Source: Terebella lapidaria (lineage: Eukaryota > Annelida > Polychaeta > Terebellida > Terebellidae). Taken from it: DNA of 64,000 nucleotides. The translations under genes were made by a program, and so were the position numbers. Every line of letters begins with the position of its first letter. The first letter of the stretch is position 1. The stretch spans positions 7,812,001-7,876,000 of the forward strand of contig OX424560.1 in the NCBI GenBank assembly GCA_949152475.1, written 5' to 3'. The notes under the pieces were generated by a model. It searched no databases. It worked only from the letters and a program-made list of their open reading frames with translations, and had not been told where the DNA came from. Positions 39,488 to 51,606 of this stretch are shown here, one piece after another.

Positions 39488-40045
39488 TTTATTGTGCGTT
39501 TGAAACTTCCGAGAACCGGGGTTTGTTTGTAAGTGATCGAAAGATAAACACTGCTTTGTTTACACCGGAAGTAAGAGAAAATTACGGTCCCCGGATGTTG
39601 GGAACTAAAGGGAGATGAGAGGTGGCGCTCCCTGGTGGGGTCGTTTGAAGACTGGTGGGGTCGTTGGAATTTTCTTTCCTTCGCGAGGAAGATGAAAAGA
39701 AATAATAAGTAAATCTATGTATGAAATCTAAGTGATGAGTACGAACCTTCATAATATGTCGGGCGAGTCTTCGCCAACTCGATTGTCACGGCTAGACCGT
39801 GAACAGATCAAGCTCGCGTCGCTTGGACTGGACCGTGAAGCGCAAATTTATGTACGGCGCCCGGCCGAGCTGGAGTGTGGAAAAACTTCGACAAGTTGAG
39901 GAAAGTTTGTTCCGTGAAATCTGTCGTCTAGAAGACACTTTCGACAGCCGGTGTCGCTATAACGGGTCTAAAACCTTAAAGCAAGGTATATACCTCGATT
40001 ACGTGATGACATAGACCGAAAACGGAAGAAATTAATGTAAATCGT
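39488..40045 (-). other. Ngaro 5' leader
   Basis: Sequence between repeat A1 and the SGNH gene. A 71-codon frame on the opposite strand (39799-40014) has no recognisable features. Presumably promoter and leader DNA. Confidence 0.45.
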
Positions 40046-40268
40046 GAGACGAAAAACTTGCACTTTTCCTGTGGAAATTGGTTGGCCGAACTGATAACGA
40101 GGCTGGGAGAGTTCATGACCTGACCCTGATTGATAATCGAGGCAAGGTTATGACCCTTGGTGGCCCACATAGAAACCGGGAAATGAATGTTTACACCGTA
40201 ACCCTACACGGCCGGGAGCCAACAAACTCAATTCTAAATACAATTAAGTCGTTATTCTTAATTGTTTA
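40046..40268 (-). repeat. Ngaro split repeat A1 (223 bp), 5' end of the element
   Basis: Matches A2. Its outer end abuts host DNA (TGTTAAAAAG) at 40268/40269. Confidence 0.93.
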
Positions 40269-41333
40269 TGTTAAAAAGTGCTACATAGTTTTGCTGCTGC
40301 AATAGGACAGAATGAAATAAAAAACAAGTTTGAGTGTAGGGAAATCTTTGCCCCCACAGAGCTGTAATTAGCCATAGTTATTCTGTTCACGTTACACACA
40401 TACTCCACAGATAACGAAATTGTCTGGTCCAAACAACAAGTGGTATTTGAGAACATACTTCTGTTAAAGTATTTTACATATCGTCTCAAGGAACATGCTC
40501 CAGATACACTTGCTGACCCTCCAGATAAATTAGGCAGACAATGAAACGGGACCTGGGTTTACAATGTTGGTGAAGTAGATAATGAGTTTTTTTCCACAGG
40601 GTCACATCTGACAACTTGGGGATTGTTCCAGCGGAAAGCCCATTTCTTCATCATGATTTAAAGGAAATACACAGAATACATCTGTTAATTCAAATGATGT
40701 GCCGTGTGATTATTCATTTAGCAAAGTGCAAGCATCATATTACATGTTCTAGGGTTCGACAAATACTATCCACTTGCCCGAGAGGGGATCCGAACCCAGA
40801 ACCCCACAAACGGTAGTCCAACACTCTACCAAGTGAGCTACATGATATCCCACTCACCGAGCTTGTAGGAATGCTGATCACCATAATTTATGGTAATCGA
40901 ACCCTGAACGTGCCCTCACACAACAAAATAAACTTGCACTACAACAATGTCTCCTTGAATCACATGGATTTGTGAATTTATTTATATTAGGGGGGGGGAG
41001 GGGGCGGGGGGTTCGAAGGATATTTCTAGACATCAAGATTTTATTCATCTTTGCTGCTGACAATTCCTCTTTTTATATCAATGTTTTCAGATAAGTATTA
41101 CCGGAAGAATCGACGATGGGACAACGACGATGGGAAAGAGGGAAAATCTGCATGAACTTCATGTGAATTAGTATGATTTTGATATTTACTTATCTAACTT
41201 AGATTCATACAAAGACAGATGATGGTCTACTACAGAGATGAAAGTTCGACAAAACGCTTACACAGATTCCAAAGGAAAAAGAGATTGGTTGTCTCTTACA
41301 CAGCCTGATTATGTATTTATTCAGAGAAACACG
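40269..41333. other. Copy of 24902-25970, between Ngaro and gypsy-3
   Basis: Colinear continuation of the downstream duplicate at about 99% identity. It includes the dispersed repeat block (40487-40730), the tRNA-derived sequence (40776-40850) and a shorter G-run near 40990. No gene. Confidence 0.85.
40776..40850 (-). repeat. tRNA-derived sequence (duplicate copy)
   Basis: Same box-A-like and box-B-like words as 25409-25483, copied with the segment. Confidence 0.5.
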
Positions 41334-42067
41334 TGTGGCGATTTTGCCCTAAGCACGCGGCAGGTGATTGTAAACATAAATGCCATTTATGTGGCCTTTT
41401 CGTACTTGGCCTTGTTTTGACACGCTCCGTTCGAGCGTGCGTTGCCACGGCGACGCATTGTAATTTACACTCCAGTAAACTATAACAATGGATCGATTAG
41501 ACCTCGCGTGCGCCCTACAGCTTGTGGTGTATTATATACACTGGAAGCGACTCGATCGAGGAGATTGTCCGAGAGATCGAGACTAGGACGCACACGAGGC
41601 TCGCCATGAGCTTTGTGTTCCCTGGGTCTGAGTAGAGGGCTCCTAGAGCCCTGGGGACGATTTCCATGGGGAGGCCCGGGCTGGGAGAGACAAGTTGCTG
41701 ACTCGGGGGCGTACACCCTGTGGATCGCCAGTTCTCTCCCTTCCCGGGACGTGTGACAGAGGCTCTGGCCAGCATGTCGGACTGTACGGGGTTCCGTCCC
41801 CGAGGCAGACCGCGGCTCGCCAGGCCCCGCCAGTTAACACCGTAGGGATGAACTAGTTTCTGAACGGTGTCCGTAGGCCTGGGAGTGTCGGGTGGGCTGT
41901 TACCTGGTTACCGTTAATGCTGAAGTAGTTACCGTGTCCGCAGCGACCTCCGGTGAGCGGCCCTGCCGCAAGGATCCGGAATAGCGGATGCGCGTCCGCA
42001 AGGACTCGGATGAGAGAGGACTATCCTCGAGGATCCCGAAGAGCAGACGGTAGTCAATAACTTTACA
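41334..42067 (+). repeat. Gypsy-3 5' LTR
   Basis: 734 bp, TG...CA, followed by the same primer binding site as gypsy-1 at 42069. Confidence 0.95.
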
Positions 42068-42182
42068 TTGGTGCCGTGACCAGGATCAGTCCGACAGTGT
42101 TCCATCGCAGCCTACCGTCACAGCGTTGTAGCCTCCTTCGTCCCTGGGGATCGCCCGCTCCTCAAGGACAACTCGTAAACCA

Positions 42183-44398
42183 TGACGAAAGAAAGAGATA
42201 AGGCCAAAAATAAGGCTGATGAACCCAAGGGGGGGGGAAACGGGTGGAAACGTCGCGGACCACACCCGGTCACGCGACGGCCGCAGTGAGAATTCTTCGG
42301 ATGACTCCGGCGGTAGGAAGGAACGTGCGGAGACCTCCGTGGACAAGACCCCGTCCACGGAGTCGACTCCGGCGTCCCTGGCTCCGTCTCCGGACGACGA
42401 GTCGCGCCCTGAGGGGCAGCAACAGGGATTGCTATCAGGGCCTGGCCCTGATCCGGTAGGCGCGGGAGGTGGAGCTGGCAACGGTGCTACCCCGCGCCCG
42501 CCAAGTCCGGACGGCAGACGTGGCAGGCGACGCTCTTTCAGGGGACATCTCCGGATGTCCGGGATCGAGTGGTAGCCGGCCCGAGTACCTCCGGGCAAGC
42601 GGACCAGCAGTTCTGGATGCCACCTCCAGCCGGAAGAGCTCCTGCGAGGGCTCCCGGCCGGGAATCCAGACAGTCCGCGTCAGGCGGGATGGACCAGCTC
42701 ACCCACACGCTGAGTGAGCTGGCTCCTTTAGGGCGCTATGACCGCGCCCGGTCGCCCCATCAGGGACGATCAGACCGGCGGAACCGCTCCCCCTCTCCGC
42801 TGTCACAAGGCAACTCGGGGCCTTTGACGGAGAGGGAGAGGTGGCTGATATCCGAGGCGCTTGTACTGTTCAAGCGGAATCAGCCGCCTCCGAGGGTTGA
42901 CCCGTCGGCTATCCTTAGTCCGGGGATGTCTGGGCCAGTAGCCCCTCCCCAAGTCCTGCCGAGTCCGCAGGCGCCAGTGGCCCCCGCAATGGGACCCGCG
43001 CCTGCTCCGCGGCTCGGAGGCACCACATTGGCGACCGCGTCGACCGTTCCGACGGTTGGAGCGCAAGCCGCGTGGCCGACTTACCCTGGCACGTACAGTG
43101 TGTCGGACGGGCAGTGGCAACAGGCGGCTTCGGCCCCAAGCTTTGCCGCCCCTTCTGGAGCCTACCCAGTAGGTTCGATGGGAGCCCCGCCCGCACCTAG
43201 CCAGAGTGGGTTTTTAGCGGGAATGACCCCGGCGGCAAACGTGAGCTTCCCTGCTCCTATGTCCGCGGCGTCGATGTTTGCTCCGGCAGACTCCGCCGCA
43301 GGCACGGGCAGCTCGCGGAACTTGCCGCAGTACACGGACGACCCCGGAGCCGGGACCGCACGTCGGGCGCGTAACAAACGCGATGACGGGCCCGACCACT
43401 CTTCATGGCGGAAACGGTTCAACGGGGATAACGCCGACTTGGAGGACTACTTGCTCCAGGTATGGCGTACCGCCGTGTACGAAGGATGGTCCCAGCATGA
43501 AGCTGGACACGTCCTCGCGGGGAGCTTGGAAGGAAAAGCTCTCCGCGTGATGCCGTGTCTGCCGGTGGGAACAGTGACGTTCGGCGAGGTTGCTCGTCAA
43601 CTTCGCCTGCTGTTCACGCCGACGACCAATCGGCGGCAGTCTGAACGAGAGTTCAAGGCGCGTACCCGCCAGCCGACTGAGTCCGTGACAGACTATGCGT
43701 TCAACCTACGCATACTCGGCCGGAGAGCTTTTCCGGACATGGACTCCAGACGGTTTGAGACGATGCTGATCGATCAGTTCATCGATGGCCAGCCTTACCA
43801 CCTAGCGTACGGGCTGGCCACCCATGAAAAGTGATCGATGGAGGAGGCAATAGACTCCGCGCTTGCGCTTGAGGTGGCTGTCCGCCCTAGACAGTTGCCT
43901 CCAGCCCCGGCTCCGGCCTCGGCTGTACCCGCGCAGGCGGCGACTCCTCCTCCGGTTAAGGCATCGCAGGTAACCCCGTGGCAGGACCCGGTCGTCCGGG
44001 AACCCGCCAGGGAACCTACCCCGCAGTGGGTTAGTGCGCCGGCACCCTCTGCAGGGGCGCCCGCACATGCGGCACCAGTCCCCGTGCCGTGCTCGTGCTC
44101 GGATGAGTGCGACATCGAGGAATACGACCTCGGCGCCGCGCAGATGATTGCGCACTGCGCCGGGATCGAAGCTCCGGGACCCGCAGAATGTTGCGCGTTC
44201 ACCTCCGGACCAGCTCAGAACCGTCCCTGCTACTTCTGCGGAAAGCAGGGACACTTTTGGCTGAAGTGTCCGGAGTTGTTGGAACGCCTGCGGTCGCGCG
44301 GATACCAGGGGGCCCTCCCTGGCCCGCAACAGAGGAGTTTTTCTTTCCGGTCTGGTCCTCCGGGACAGCAGAGCCGGAACCCGCGGCAGGGAAACTAG
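42183..44398 (+). CDS. Gypsy-3 gag region (fossil)
   Basis: Homologous to gypsy-1 gag along its whole length, including the helical core and the [14 protein letters not shown] zinc knuckle. Broken, about two breaks. Confidence 0.88.
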
Positions 44399-44409
44399 AT
44401 CCGGACGTG

Positions 44410-47400
44410 GTGGCGACCAACACTACGTCCGGGGATAGTTGTTCGGTGGCAAACGATGCCGCCCCACCCGCTGATGAGCAGGACGAACCCCAAGTAGATA
44501 TGACTTCTCCGGAAGTAGTCCTTGGAGATCAGTCTAGCTCCTCCGCGGCTGAGGCGGATGGCGAGGACTCCGTAGATGAGCCCAGCGCGTGTGAAAGGTA
44601 TCGCCTTACCTGCGCGCTGGTGAGGGACCCTTGTTGGTACCTGCCCCTGTCCTTCGGACGGGAGCCGGTCCGGTTCCTCGTAGACTCAGGCTCGGAGGTG
44701 ACCCTCGTGGCCGCCGGAACGTTTAGGAAGGAGCCCGCGCTCCGCAACCTCGAGTTGCGGGATCCCGGACCGTACAAGCTCTACGGAGCGGGAGACAACC
44801 GCATCCGTATCCATGGCATCATCGATCTGCCTATTACCCTTGGGGACAAGGTGTATCTGACAGAGGCGATCGTGGCGGATATCGGAGCGGCCGGGATTAT
44901 TGGGATGAATTTTCTACGGGTCCACCGGGTGACCGCCAACTTTAGTGCTGGCGAATTCCGGATGGGAGAGGACACACACTTCCTTTTCCGTTCGGGCCCG
45001 ATGCATTCATTCCAAATGCGGGCATCGCGCACTGTAGTAGTGCCACCGATGAGTGAGATGATCATTGAGGCGAGGCCGCGTCGTCCCCGCATGCCCCTCG
45101 ATGGTCGACCGTGTATAGTGCAACCCGTGAGCAGTTTCACCGCAGGAACTATAGTGTATAGTGCAACCCGTGAGCAGTTTCGCCGCAGGAACTGGGCTGC
45201 CGGACCATTTGGAATCTCGGGTTCCGAAGGACCGGTTGGATGAAGAGCAGCGCCAAGCGCTCCGCAAACTGCTGCGGCAGTATGCGGATGTGTTCATGGG
45301 TCCTGATGGAAGGACTCATATCCTCTCCCGCACATTGAGGATACCTTCGATGCCCTGGCCGGGTCGCACTATTTCTGTGCTCTGGATCTGGCCTCCGGGT
45401 ATTGGCAGGTGGAGATGGAGGAGAGTGATCGGGCGAAGACTGCCTTCGTTACCAAGAACGGGCTCTACCAATTCAAGGTAATGCCGTTCGGGCTCTGTAA
45501 CGCACCAGCGACGTTCAAGCGCCTCATGGAGATGGTACTTAAAGGGTTCCTCTGGAAGCGATGTATGGTCTACATCGACGATGTCGTCGTGTATGGCCGG
45601 TCGTTCGAGGAAACCCTCACCAACCTCCAGATGGTGCTCCATCGCATCCGCGGAGCAGGGCTTAAATTGAAGCCAAGTAAGTGCGAACTATTCGCGCAGG
45701 AAATCCTGTACTTGGGCTTCATGGTAACAGGCACCGGAGTGAGACCAGACCTCGCAAAGGTGGCGGCCGTGCAGAAATGGCCTCCGCCCTGCAACGTGGC
45801 GGACGTGAGGTCCTTCTTGGGCTTCGCGAGCTACCACCGAGCAGGTTTATTCGCGGCTTTGCGGAGATCGCGCATCCCCTTACTATCCTCACGGAAAAGG
45901 GCGCCGATTTTGTTTGGTCCGCCGAGCAGGCTGACGCCTTCTCGGGACTCCGGCAGGCCTTGGTAGCGGCCCCGGTGCTGCGGCACCCTCGTCCGGACTG
46001 CGAGTTCATCCTGGACACTGACGCGAGTAACTTCGCACTCGGCGGTGTCCTCTCGCAGATCGTGGACGGGCAAGAGCGGGTAGTAGCTTATGCGAGTGTG
46101 GCCTTGAGCCGCTTTCAAATGAACTACTGTACCACTCATCGCGAGTTGCTCGCGGTGGTTACGATGACCAAGCGTTTCCGGCACTATTTGTTGGGACGCC
46201 ATTTCCGCTTGCGGACTGATCATAGTTCGCTGAGATGGCTCCTCAACTATAGTGAGGCCGATGGCTTGGTGGCGCGGTGGCTCGTCAAACTCCAAGAGTA
46301 TGACATGCAGATAGAGCATCGCGCTGGTAAGTTGCACGGCAACGCGGACGGCCTGTCCCGATGTCATAAGTGCAAGAATCCGGGTTGTGCAGGAATGGCG
46401 CCATTCCAGCAAGCCGCGGATTCGTCCTCAGACTCGGAATTGGACGTTCCGGGGAGACCGCAGGCCGCCGCCCCCTCTAACAACACGGCGGCTGGAGCGT
46501 TTAGGGCTAATCTCCGCGCGCGGACCCGCCGTTATCGGCGAGGGCATCCCGCATACGAAGCGGAGGTGCGGCTCAGCTCCAGCGAGTCCTCCTCGAGTCC
46601 GGCGGTGTACTCCTCGTGGGTGCCCTCGTCCTCTGGAGAGTCTGAGTATGAGCGGTCCTTGCCCCCTGTGGTGATGGCCGCTGCGGCGCAGCCGGACGCG
46701 ACGGATGAGGAGCCTAATTACTTGGGTGGCTACTCTCCGGCGCAGATAGCTGCGGCGCAGAGAGCTGACAGAGCTCTGGCACCGGTAATCACAGCCCTTG
46801 AGGCCGGCCAGAAGCCCTCGAAGGATGAGCGGAAAACCTACAGGGAGGAGACTTTGTCTCTAGTATCCCAGTGGGAAAGACTCTCCTTGAGGGATGGCCT
46901 CTTGTACCGGCGCTATGAGCCACCGACTCCACTGCCTCCCATATGGCAGTTGGTGCTTCCGGCGGAGCTGCGGAAAGAAGTACTCCACCAGTTGCATGAC
47001 CTCCGGGTGACCGGTCACTTGGGAATCCGGAGGACCGTCCATAGGCTACAACAGCGCTTTCATTGGCCTGGTAGCGGCTTGGACGTGCAACGGTGGTGCG
47101 CAGCCTGCCCTCGGTGTCAAGCTCGCAAGGGAGTTCCGACTCCTGGCCGCCACCCCTTAACCACGGTTAAGGCGGGCGCGCCGTTCGATCGGATAGCTTT
47201 GGATATACTGGATACCCACCGGGTCACCCCGCGCGGTTTCCGGTACATCCTGGTGATTTCCGACTATTTTACCAAGTATACCGACGCCTACCCACTTCGC
47301 CGCCAGACTGCGGACGAGGTAGCTCGGTTGTTGGTAAATAGATGGGTGGTGTACCATGGGGTACCTAAACAGGTACATTCGGATCAGGGCACGCAATTTG

Positions 47401-48296
47401 AGAGCAACCTGTTCCGAAACCTAGCACAGATGCTAGGCAGTACCAAGGTGTGGACCAGCCCCTACAGGCCCCAGTCTGATGGCCAGGTCGAACGCTTTAA
47501 TCGATCGGTCCTCAACATGCTGGCGGCCTTTGTGAACGATCGTGCGAATGATTGGGATGACCACCTCCCGTATGTCTTAATGGCGTACAGGTCGTCGGTT
47601 CACTCTTCGACCGGAGTTACTCCGCACGCGATGTTGTACGGCCGGGAGCTAAATTTGCCCGTGGATATTATGTATCCAACTGCGGCAGAGACCGGCGCAG
47701 TACCCCAGTGCGGTCCGGAGTACGTGGAGTGGATTCGCCGCGCCCTGGCGAACGCCCATGATTTCGCGCGCGCGCGCCTGGACAAGTCTGCCATCCGGCA
47801 GAAGCGAGGCTATGACGCCCATGCTAAGGGTAGGCCAGCTTTTGCGGAAGGCGACAAGGTGCGCTACTATTATCCGCCGCTTAAGCAAGGCAATAAATTT
47901 GCTAAGCCGTGGAAAGGCCCGTTTACGGTACTGAAACAGGTGACAGATGTGGACTACCGGATCCGGAGGGATTCCGATCCGGACAGGGTTCTGGTTGTCC
48001 ATATCGATAATCTGAAGAAGTACGAGGGCCCGCTTGTCATGGATCCGTTCGTTCAAGATGCGGAACCGGATGATGCTCCCGTATGGGATCCATCCGGTCA
48101 GCATCCGCGGACTCCGGACGAGCGTGTGCGCCGTATGGTGGGCCTCCCGGACCTCTCTGACCCGTCAGATGATGGACTGGGTGGCTATCAGCCCGTTGAC
48201 GGCGATCCGCAGGTACCCCCACTCCCTCCAGTACCTGCGGATGACGGGCGGCCACGCCGGAAACCACGTGCGCCAGCCCGGTATGGGCGGGAATAA
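44410..48296 (+). CDS. Gypsy-3 pol region (fossil)
   Basis: Protease, RT (YIDD), RNase H, integrase (HHCC and DDE) and the GPY/F-like C-terminus are all recognisable by comparison with gypsy-1. RNase H through integrase is the best-kept part. Broken, about three breaks. Confidence 0.9.
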
Positions 48297-50870
48297 CCTT
48301 CCGCCCATGCGGATGCGTCTGCGGTACCCGTCTATCACACCACGGACGGGTTTTGGGTCGTTCCGTGAGAGTCCGCACGACTTACCTCCGCGGGTGGCTA
48401 CTTTGTGGCTATCCTCGGAGTTGAGGTCCGCGGAAACTTTCATGTCATAACGCCGCCGCTCCGCATCCGCCCTCCTGTAGTTTCCAGCGCCAGGGACGTG
48501 CGGATGGCCTGTCCGCACATTGTGGACGGCTGTCCGGCGTAATCCGCACAACGGTTACGCTGGCCGGACGAATTTACTGATCCGGCCGGACGCCCCTGGT
48601 CCCGGGACAACCTCTTATATGGCCAGACTGAGGTTGGGATTTACGTCCGCTACGGGAGAAGTGCCTTCCCACGGATTTGGGGAGCTGGCTCTGGACGCGG
48701 GGATAGTGTCCGCACGTCAGGACTGACGTCCGCGGTTCGTCCTCGTGACTCGTCCGGCGTCCGCGGCGCTTTAAGATGACGCACTTCGGTGTAGTTATCC
48801 CCCGTGAGCCATTACTATAATTACGGTTATAGTAATTAAGGTTTCTTACGGCAGGAAACCGACTATCCATTATGATAATGGAGCGGTTGTTAAGTCCGCG
48901 TGTGCGGACCAGCCGCGGCAGCGGGTGACGCTCGTTCTCGTCCGGATCGTACCTTACAATATGCGGTCCGGCCGGAATGACCGGAACCCCGGCCTCCTTC
49001 TAAGAAGGGGGTCGTATATTACATGCGCAACACTTGTGGTGGCTTTTAATTCCAATTTCATATTCATTGGATAAGGGCAATACGCCGTTCTATGGTAGGC
49101 GTCCGGCCTGGACTCCGTCCGCGGGCAGCTCCGGACGTCCGCCGGCTATTGCTTTCACCATCTTTGGGCGCCTCTAGATTGGGCGCCGGTATGAAGGGTT
49201 CGCCCCCTAACCATTGAGGTTATGGACCATGCCGGCTCCGCGTCTAATCTATTGGCTCCGCGCTCCGGTAGTCGTTTGAGGAGGCTCTGGGCTGGACCGG
49301 GCACCGCTCCGCGGCCGGGCAGTACTTCGGGGTTGCTAGTGGGCGCTTTGCAAACGCCCATAGGGCGCCCGATTGTCTGTCCGGACGTCATGGGTATGTC
49401 CGATCGCCCTGTAAGCGTGCCAGCGGCTATGGGGAGTGATTTTGTTTATTTTCCATCTCATTTATTATTTATGGGAGGATTATAAGCCACAAGTGTGCGG
49501 CATGTCTCTGGAGAATTCTGTTCTTGCTCATTTACTGATACAAAGTGAGACAAGTATGTGAAATTTCCTTTCCGGTGCAATAGAGAGTAAGAAATCGGGA
49601 GATTTCTGCTTTCGCAAGAGGGGTGTAAGGGATTGCGCTAATTTTGACAGTGACGGATTGCTGTGATATTTGAAAAGACTGGAGAATGGCAATTTATTGT
49701 TGTTTTCGTCTGACATATTCGTACAAGCCACAAGTTAGTGGTTACTGTCAATTTTATGCCCAATTTCTACCTTGCTGGGGTGGTTAATTTTACGTCATTT
49801 ACCGCCGGTGCGGACGCGAAAGCGAATGACTAATCTTAACTACTGTAGGATATTTGCAAGGTCCCCCGGGATAGAAATTTATTTTCTACCCGTATACATG
49901 GTTTGATTTGGAGTCACCGGAGGGAAATGACTGCCTCCGCATGAGTTTTATGGTCTTTGTATGTTGGTCCGGCAGTGTGTCAGTATGACCGGGGACAGAG
50001 TTTTGCAGCGACACCGCGTGCATTGCTGCACGTGTAGTATAGCTGTCATTTGTTACATGTATATATATGTAAAAATGTCGTTCTTGGATTTTTATTAATC
50101 TCCAGATGTGTAGCACATGTGTTTTGTGCCACTCGTATTTCGTCCGCTGATGCGGCGCTGGATCCCGCGGGATCCGCGTGTCCGGTGTTCGAGATGCGGG
50201 TGATTTTGCCAGTTGTAAATTCCCCAGGCGGGCCGTGCTGGAGATGTGCGGGCGGGCGGGCGGCTGCATGTTAGTGCAGACGTCCGTCCATCTGCGTGTC
50301 TTTACACAGGCCTGTGCGGGTTGTAGTATACAGATACTGGCAGTCGATGCGGCTTGCCGCGTTGGCTTTGATAGCTGTCTGCGACAGCTGTCCGCAGGTG
50401 TATGTGTGTCTGCTAGATGTACATATGTCATGCGGGCGTGCCGGCAGGGCGGTCGGCAACACTTTTTAGAGGTACTATCACTTTTGATCACTCGGTGTGT
50501 CGTTTTACAAAATTTCTAAATTTAAAGTTTAACCTTAAAGATATTCCAAAGACTCGACACACCGTCCTTTTATAACGGATGACCTTCCAAGGTCATCACA
50601 CGGTTTTGGACCACCTCGGTCACAATTTTAGCTTGTTTATGAGGGTTTATTCAAAATTGCAAAGCGCGTTATAGTTTACTCCGTAAGTCCGGGGGTAGTT
50701 CCCCATTCTTCCAAAAGGGACTCTTAAAGTCCTAGTGTCTTGCGCCGTGACTTCCGGGCGTTGCCATCTTGCCTTCTTCCGGACCACGCCATGCGAAGCC
50801 TTCGTCGGGTTTTGGCTGTTTTGGGCGCGGGCGGAACATGTTGGGGACCAACATTGTAAGAAGGGGGTAA
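48297..50870 (+). other. Gypsy-3 non-coding 3' region
   Basis: Counterpart of 14299-16936, with the same internal purine tract (near 49007), the same stem-loop group (50493-50780) and a polypurine tract before the LTR. No envelope gene. Confidence 0.8.
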
Positions 50871-51606
50871 TGTGGCGATTTTGCCCTAAGCACGCGGCAG
50901 GTGATTGTAAACATAAATGCCATTTATGTGGCCTTTTCGTACTTGGCCTTGTTTTGACACGCTCCGTTCGAGCGTGCGTTGCCACGGCGACGCATTGTAA
51001 TTTACGCTCCAGTAAACTATAACAATGGATCAATTAGACCTCGCGTGCGCCCTACAGCTTGTGGTGTATTATATATACACTGGAAGCGACTCGATCGAGG
51101 AGATTGTCCGAGAGATCGAGACTAGGACGCACACGAGGCTCGCCATGAGCTTTGTGTTCCCTGGGTCTGAGTAGAGGGCTCCTAGAGCCCTGGGGACGAT
51201 TTCCATGGGGAGGCCCGGGCTGGGAGAGATAAGTTGCTGACTCGGGGGCGTACGCCCTGTGGATCGCCAGTTCTCTCCCTTCCCGGGACGTGTGACAGAG
51301 GCTCTGGCCAGCATGTCGGACTGTACGGGGTTCCGTCCCCGAGGCAGACCGCGGCTCGCCAGGCCCCGCCAGTTAACACCGTAGGGATGAACTAGTTTCT
51401 GAACGGTGTCCGTAGGCCTGGGAGTGTCGGGTGGGCTGTTACCTGGTTACCGTTAATGCTGAAGTAGTTACCGTGTCCGCAGCGACCTCCAGTGAGCGGC
51501 CCTGCCGCAAGGATCCGGAATAGCGGATGCGCGTCCGCAAGGACTCGGATGAGAGAGGACTATCCTCGAGGATCCCGAAGAGCGGACGGTAGTCAATAAC
51601 TTTACA
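50871..51606 (+). repeat. Gypsy-3 3' LTR
   Basis: 736 bp, ending ACTTTACA and followed by the CACG target duplication. Confidence 0.95.

Larger units (their letters stand above)
32552..40268 (-). mobile_element. Ngaro-type tyrosine-recombinase retrotransposon
   Basis: A 7,717-bp element read on the - strand. Its ends are exact because the upstream duplicate keeps the empty site (TTATATATA/TGTTAAAAAG between 24901 and 24902), and no target bases are duplicated, as expected for recombinase-mediated insertion. Split direct repeats run A1 - coding - B1 - A2 - B2, the layout of Ngaro and PAT elements. Parts in - strand order: leader, SGNH hydrolase, minisatellite, gag-like protein, RT/RNase H, partial tyrosine recombinase. 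No methyltransferase-like domain is seen, which favours Ngaro over PAT or DIRS1. The A repeats differ at about one site in 223, so it is young. It looks nearly whole apart from the recombinase, with about one break. Confidence 0.9.
29019..44537. repeat. Segmental tandem duplication, downstream copy
   Basis: Colinear with 21343-29010 but interrupted at 32552-40268 by the Ngaro element. Past 44537 the gypsy-3 sequence continues into parts that the upstream copy lacks, which marks the right breakpoint. Confidence 0.9.
41334..51606 (+). mobile_element. Gypsy-3: full-length, broken Ty3/gypsy LTR retrotransposon
   Basis: 10,273 bp, the same family as gypsy-1. LTRs are 41334-42067 (734 bp) and 50871-51606 (736 bp). 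They differ at about six sites plus one short indel (about 0.8%), so it is older than gypsy-1 but still recent. The target duplication CACG lies at 41330-41333 and 51607-51610. It is broken, with about five breaks over gag and pol. Its left half was duplicated as gypsy-2, and its right end was duplicated again at 53617-54666. Confidence 0.94.

Noticed and set aside
39799-40014. 71-codon + strand frame in the Ngaro leader
   Set aside because: Opposite to the element's coding strand, short, no motif and no second copy to test conservation.
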